A stretch of DNA of 6,622 nt from an uncultured Clostridia bacterium. GTDB taxonomy: Bacteria; Bacillota; Clostridia; TANB77; CAG-508. The DNA lies in NCBI GenBank assembly GCA_944386335.1, contig CALXAQ010000073.1, forward strand, positions 1 to 6,622, in the 5' to 3' direction. Shown here one piece after another: positions 5,916 through 6,622 of the stretch. Within the stretch, counting starts at the first letter, position 1. The number at the start of each line of letters is the position of its first letter. A model generated the notes under the pieces. That model made no database searches and was not told the origin of the DNA. It was given only the letters and a program-made list of their open reading frames with translations. The position numbers and the translations under genes were made by a program.

Positions 5916-6622
5916 ATGCATACATCAAAAATAGGTACCATGGAAGCTATCATGATATTATTAACGATTGTAGTTACACATACTGTGCTTTCTCTTCCTA
6001 AGACACTACTTTCTGTTACTAAATCTGCCACTATTATTAATATTATTTATGTTAGTATTCTTGCGTTATTACTTGTTATTTTTATTGTTCGTTTGTATAA
6101 AAAGTTTCCTGGTATGGATCTACTAGACATTTCGGAATACTTATCTGGCTCTTTTTTTAAAAAATTATTAGGTATTTTGTTTATCAGTTATTTTCTTGTT
6201 TCTTCTAGTATTTTACTAAGAAACTTTTGTGAATGCTTAAAAATTGTCTACTTTCCTGACACGGACCTACTATTTTTAATTGTTTTATTTATTATTGCCA
6301 TTTGTATAGCCAATCGTCTTAGTTTTACGGCTACTTTAAAAACAAATTTGCTAGTGATTCCTATTGTACTTGCTAGTGTTATTTTCCTATTTCTTGCTAA
6401 TTTTAGAAATTTTACACCAGAAAGAATGTACCCCATTTTAGGCGATGGCTTTTGGAATACTTTTGTAACAGGAATTGGAAATATTTCTGCTTTTGGTGGT
6501 ATTGCTTATCTTTATTTTTTACCACCACTTTTAAAAAAACCAGAACAATATAAAAAAATAGCCATCACCTCTGTTATGATTACTGGCATTTATTTATTAC
6601 TTACTGTTGCTACTATCCTTTT
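5916..6622 (+). CDS. gerAB: Spore germinant receptor subunit B (GerAB permease family), 3' end outside the window
   Basis: The gene opens at ATG 5916, ten bases after AGGAGG (5900-5905) and 17 bases past the gerAA stop. It stays open to the right edge for 235 complete codons. The N-terminus (MHTSKIGTMEAIMILLTI) and the KIG, FPGMDLLDISEYL and FGGIAYLYFLPPLLKK stretches match endospore germination permeases of the APC superfamily, which have about ten membrane helices and 350-370 residues. Roughly two thirds is present, covering about six or seven hydrophobic segments. It is believed to bind or channel the germinant within the A/B/C receptor of the spore inner membrane. An alternative ATG at 5940 is possible, but the SD favours 5916. 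The tight spacing shows co-transcription with gerAA, and a gerAC lipoprotein gene is expected beyond the window. No in-frame CGG is present. Confidence 0.92.
   Translation, partial: MHTSKIGTMEAIMILLTIVVTHTVLSLPKTLLSVTKSATIINIIYVSILALLLVIFIVRLYKKFPGMDLLDISEYLSGSFFKKLLGILFISYFLVSSSILLRNFCECLKIVYFPDTDLLFLIVLFIIAICIANRLSFTATLKTNLLVIPIVLASVIFLFLANFRNFTPERMYPILGDGFWNTFVTGIGNISAFGGIAYLYFLPPLLKKPEQYKKIAITSVMITGIYLLLTVATIL

Noticed and set aside
6248..6436. A 62-codon open frame on the minus strand
   Set aside because: It is antisense to the gerAB permease and has no supporting start signal.

Overview
The window comes from an AT-rich genome (I estimate about 30% GC by eye) with strong Shine-Dalgarno sites, U-tailed hairpin terminators and a GerA-type spore-germinant-receptor operon. 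This points to an endospore-forming member of the Bacillota, most likely a Clostridia-type anaerobe. The species cannot be named from this stretch.

Layout, left to right. (1) 1-150: a promoter region, with a very good sigma-A promoter reading right (116-144) and a weaker candidate reading left out of the window. (2) 192-836 (+): a small membrane-anchored protein of unknown function, followed by a hairpin terminator. (3) 1035-2232 (+): a two-gene thioesterase unit, a YbgC/4HBT-type acyl-CoA thioesterase followed by an acyl-ACP thioesterase. The second gene is interrupted by an apparent one-base frameshift. A long bidirectional terminator (2249-2295) ends it and the convergent next gene. (4) 2302-3942 (-): a 546-residue nucleoside (uridine) kinase-like protein with a ThrRS-like TGS/SAD-type front half and a P-loop kinase back half. 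(5) 3943-4205: a 263-bp divergent intergenic region. (6) 4206-6622 (+): a germinant-receptor operon. gerAA is again interrupted by an apparent one-base frameshift, and gerAB runs off the right edge. A gerAC lipoprotein gene would be expected beyond it.

The most interesting observation joins the two broken genes. Each carries a single extra C in the same context, a codon ending in TT, then C, then GGT. The result is NTT CGG T in the upstream frame, and skipping the C restores the family-conserved Gly and the full-length protein. I scanned every CDS in the window (about 1,940 codons in six genes): these are the only two in-frame CGG codons. All other Arg codons (AGA, AGG, CGT, CGC, CGA) occur in frame at ordinary places. 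Two explanations fit. One is +1 ribosomal frameshifting at a CGG codon that is undecoded or decoded very slowly in this organism. The other is a systematic sequencing or assembly error at TTCGGT. Raw reads, the tRNA complement and a genome-wide count of CGG codons would separate them.

No RNA genes, CRISPR arrays, insertion sequences or integration sites were seen.
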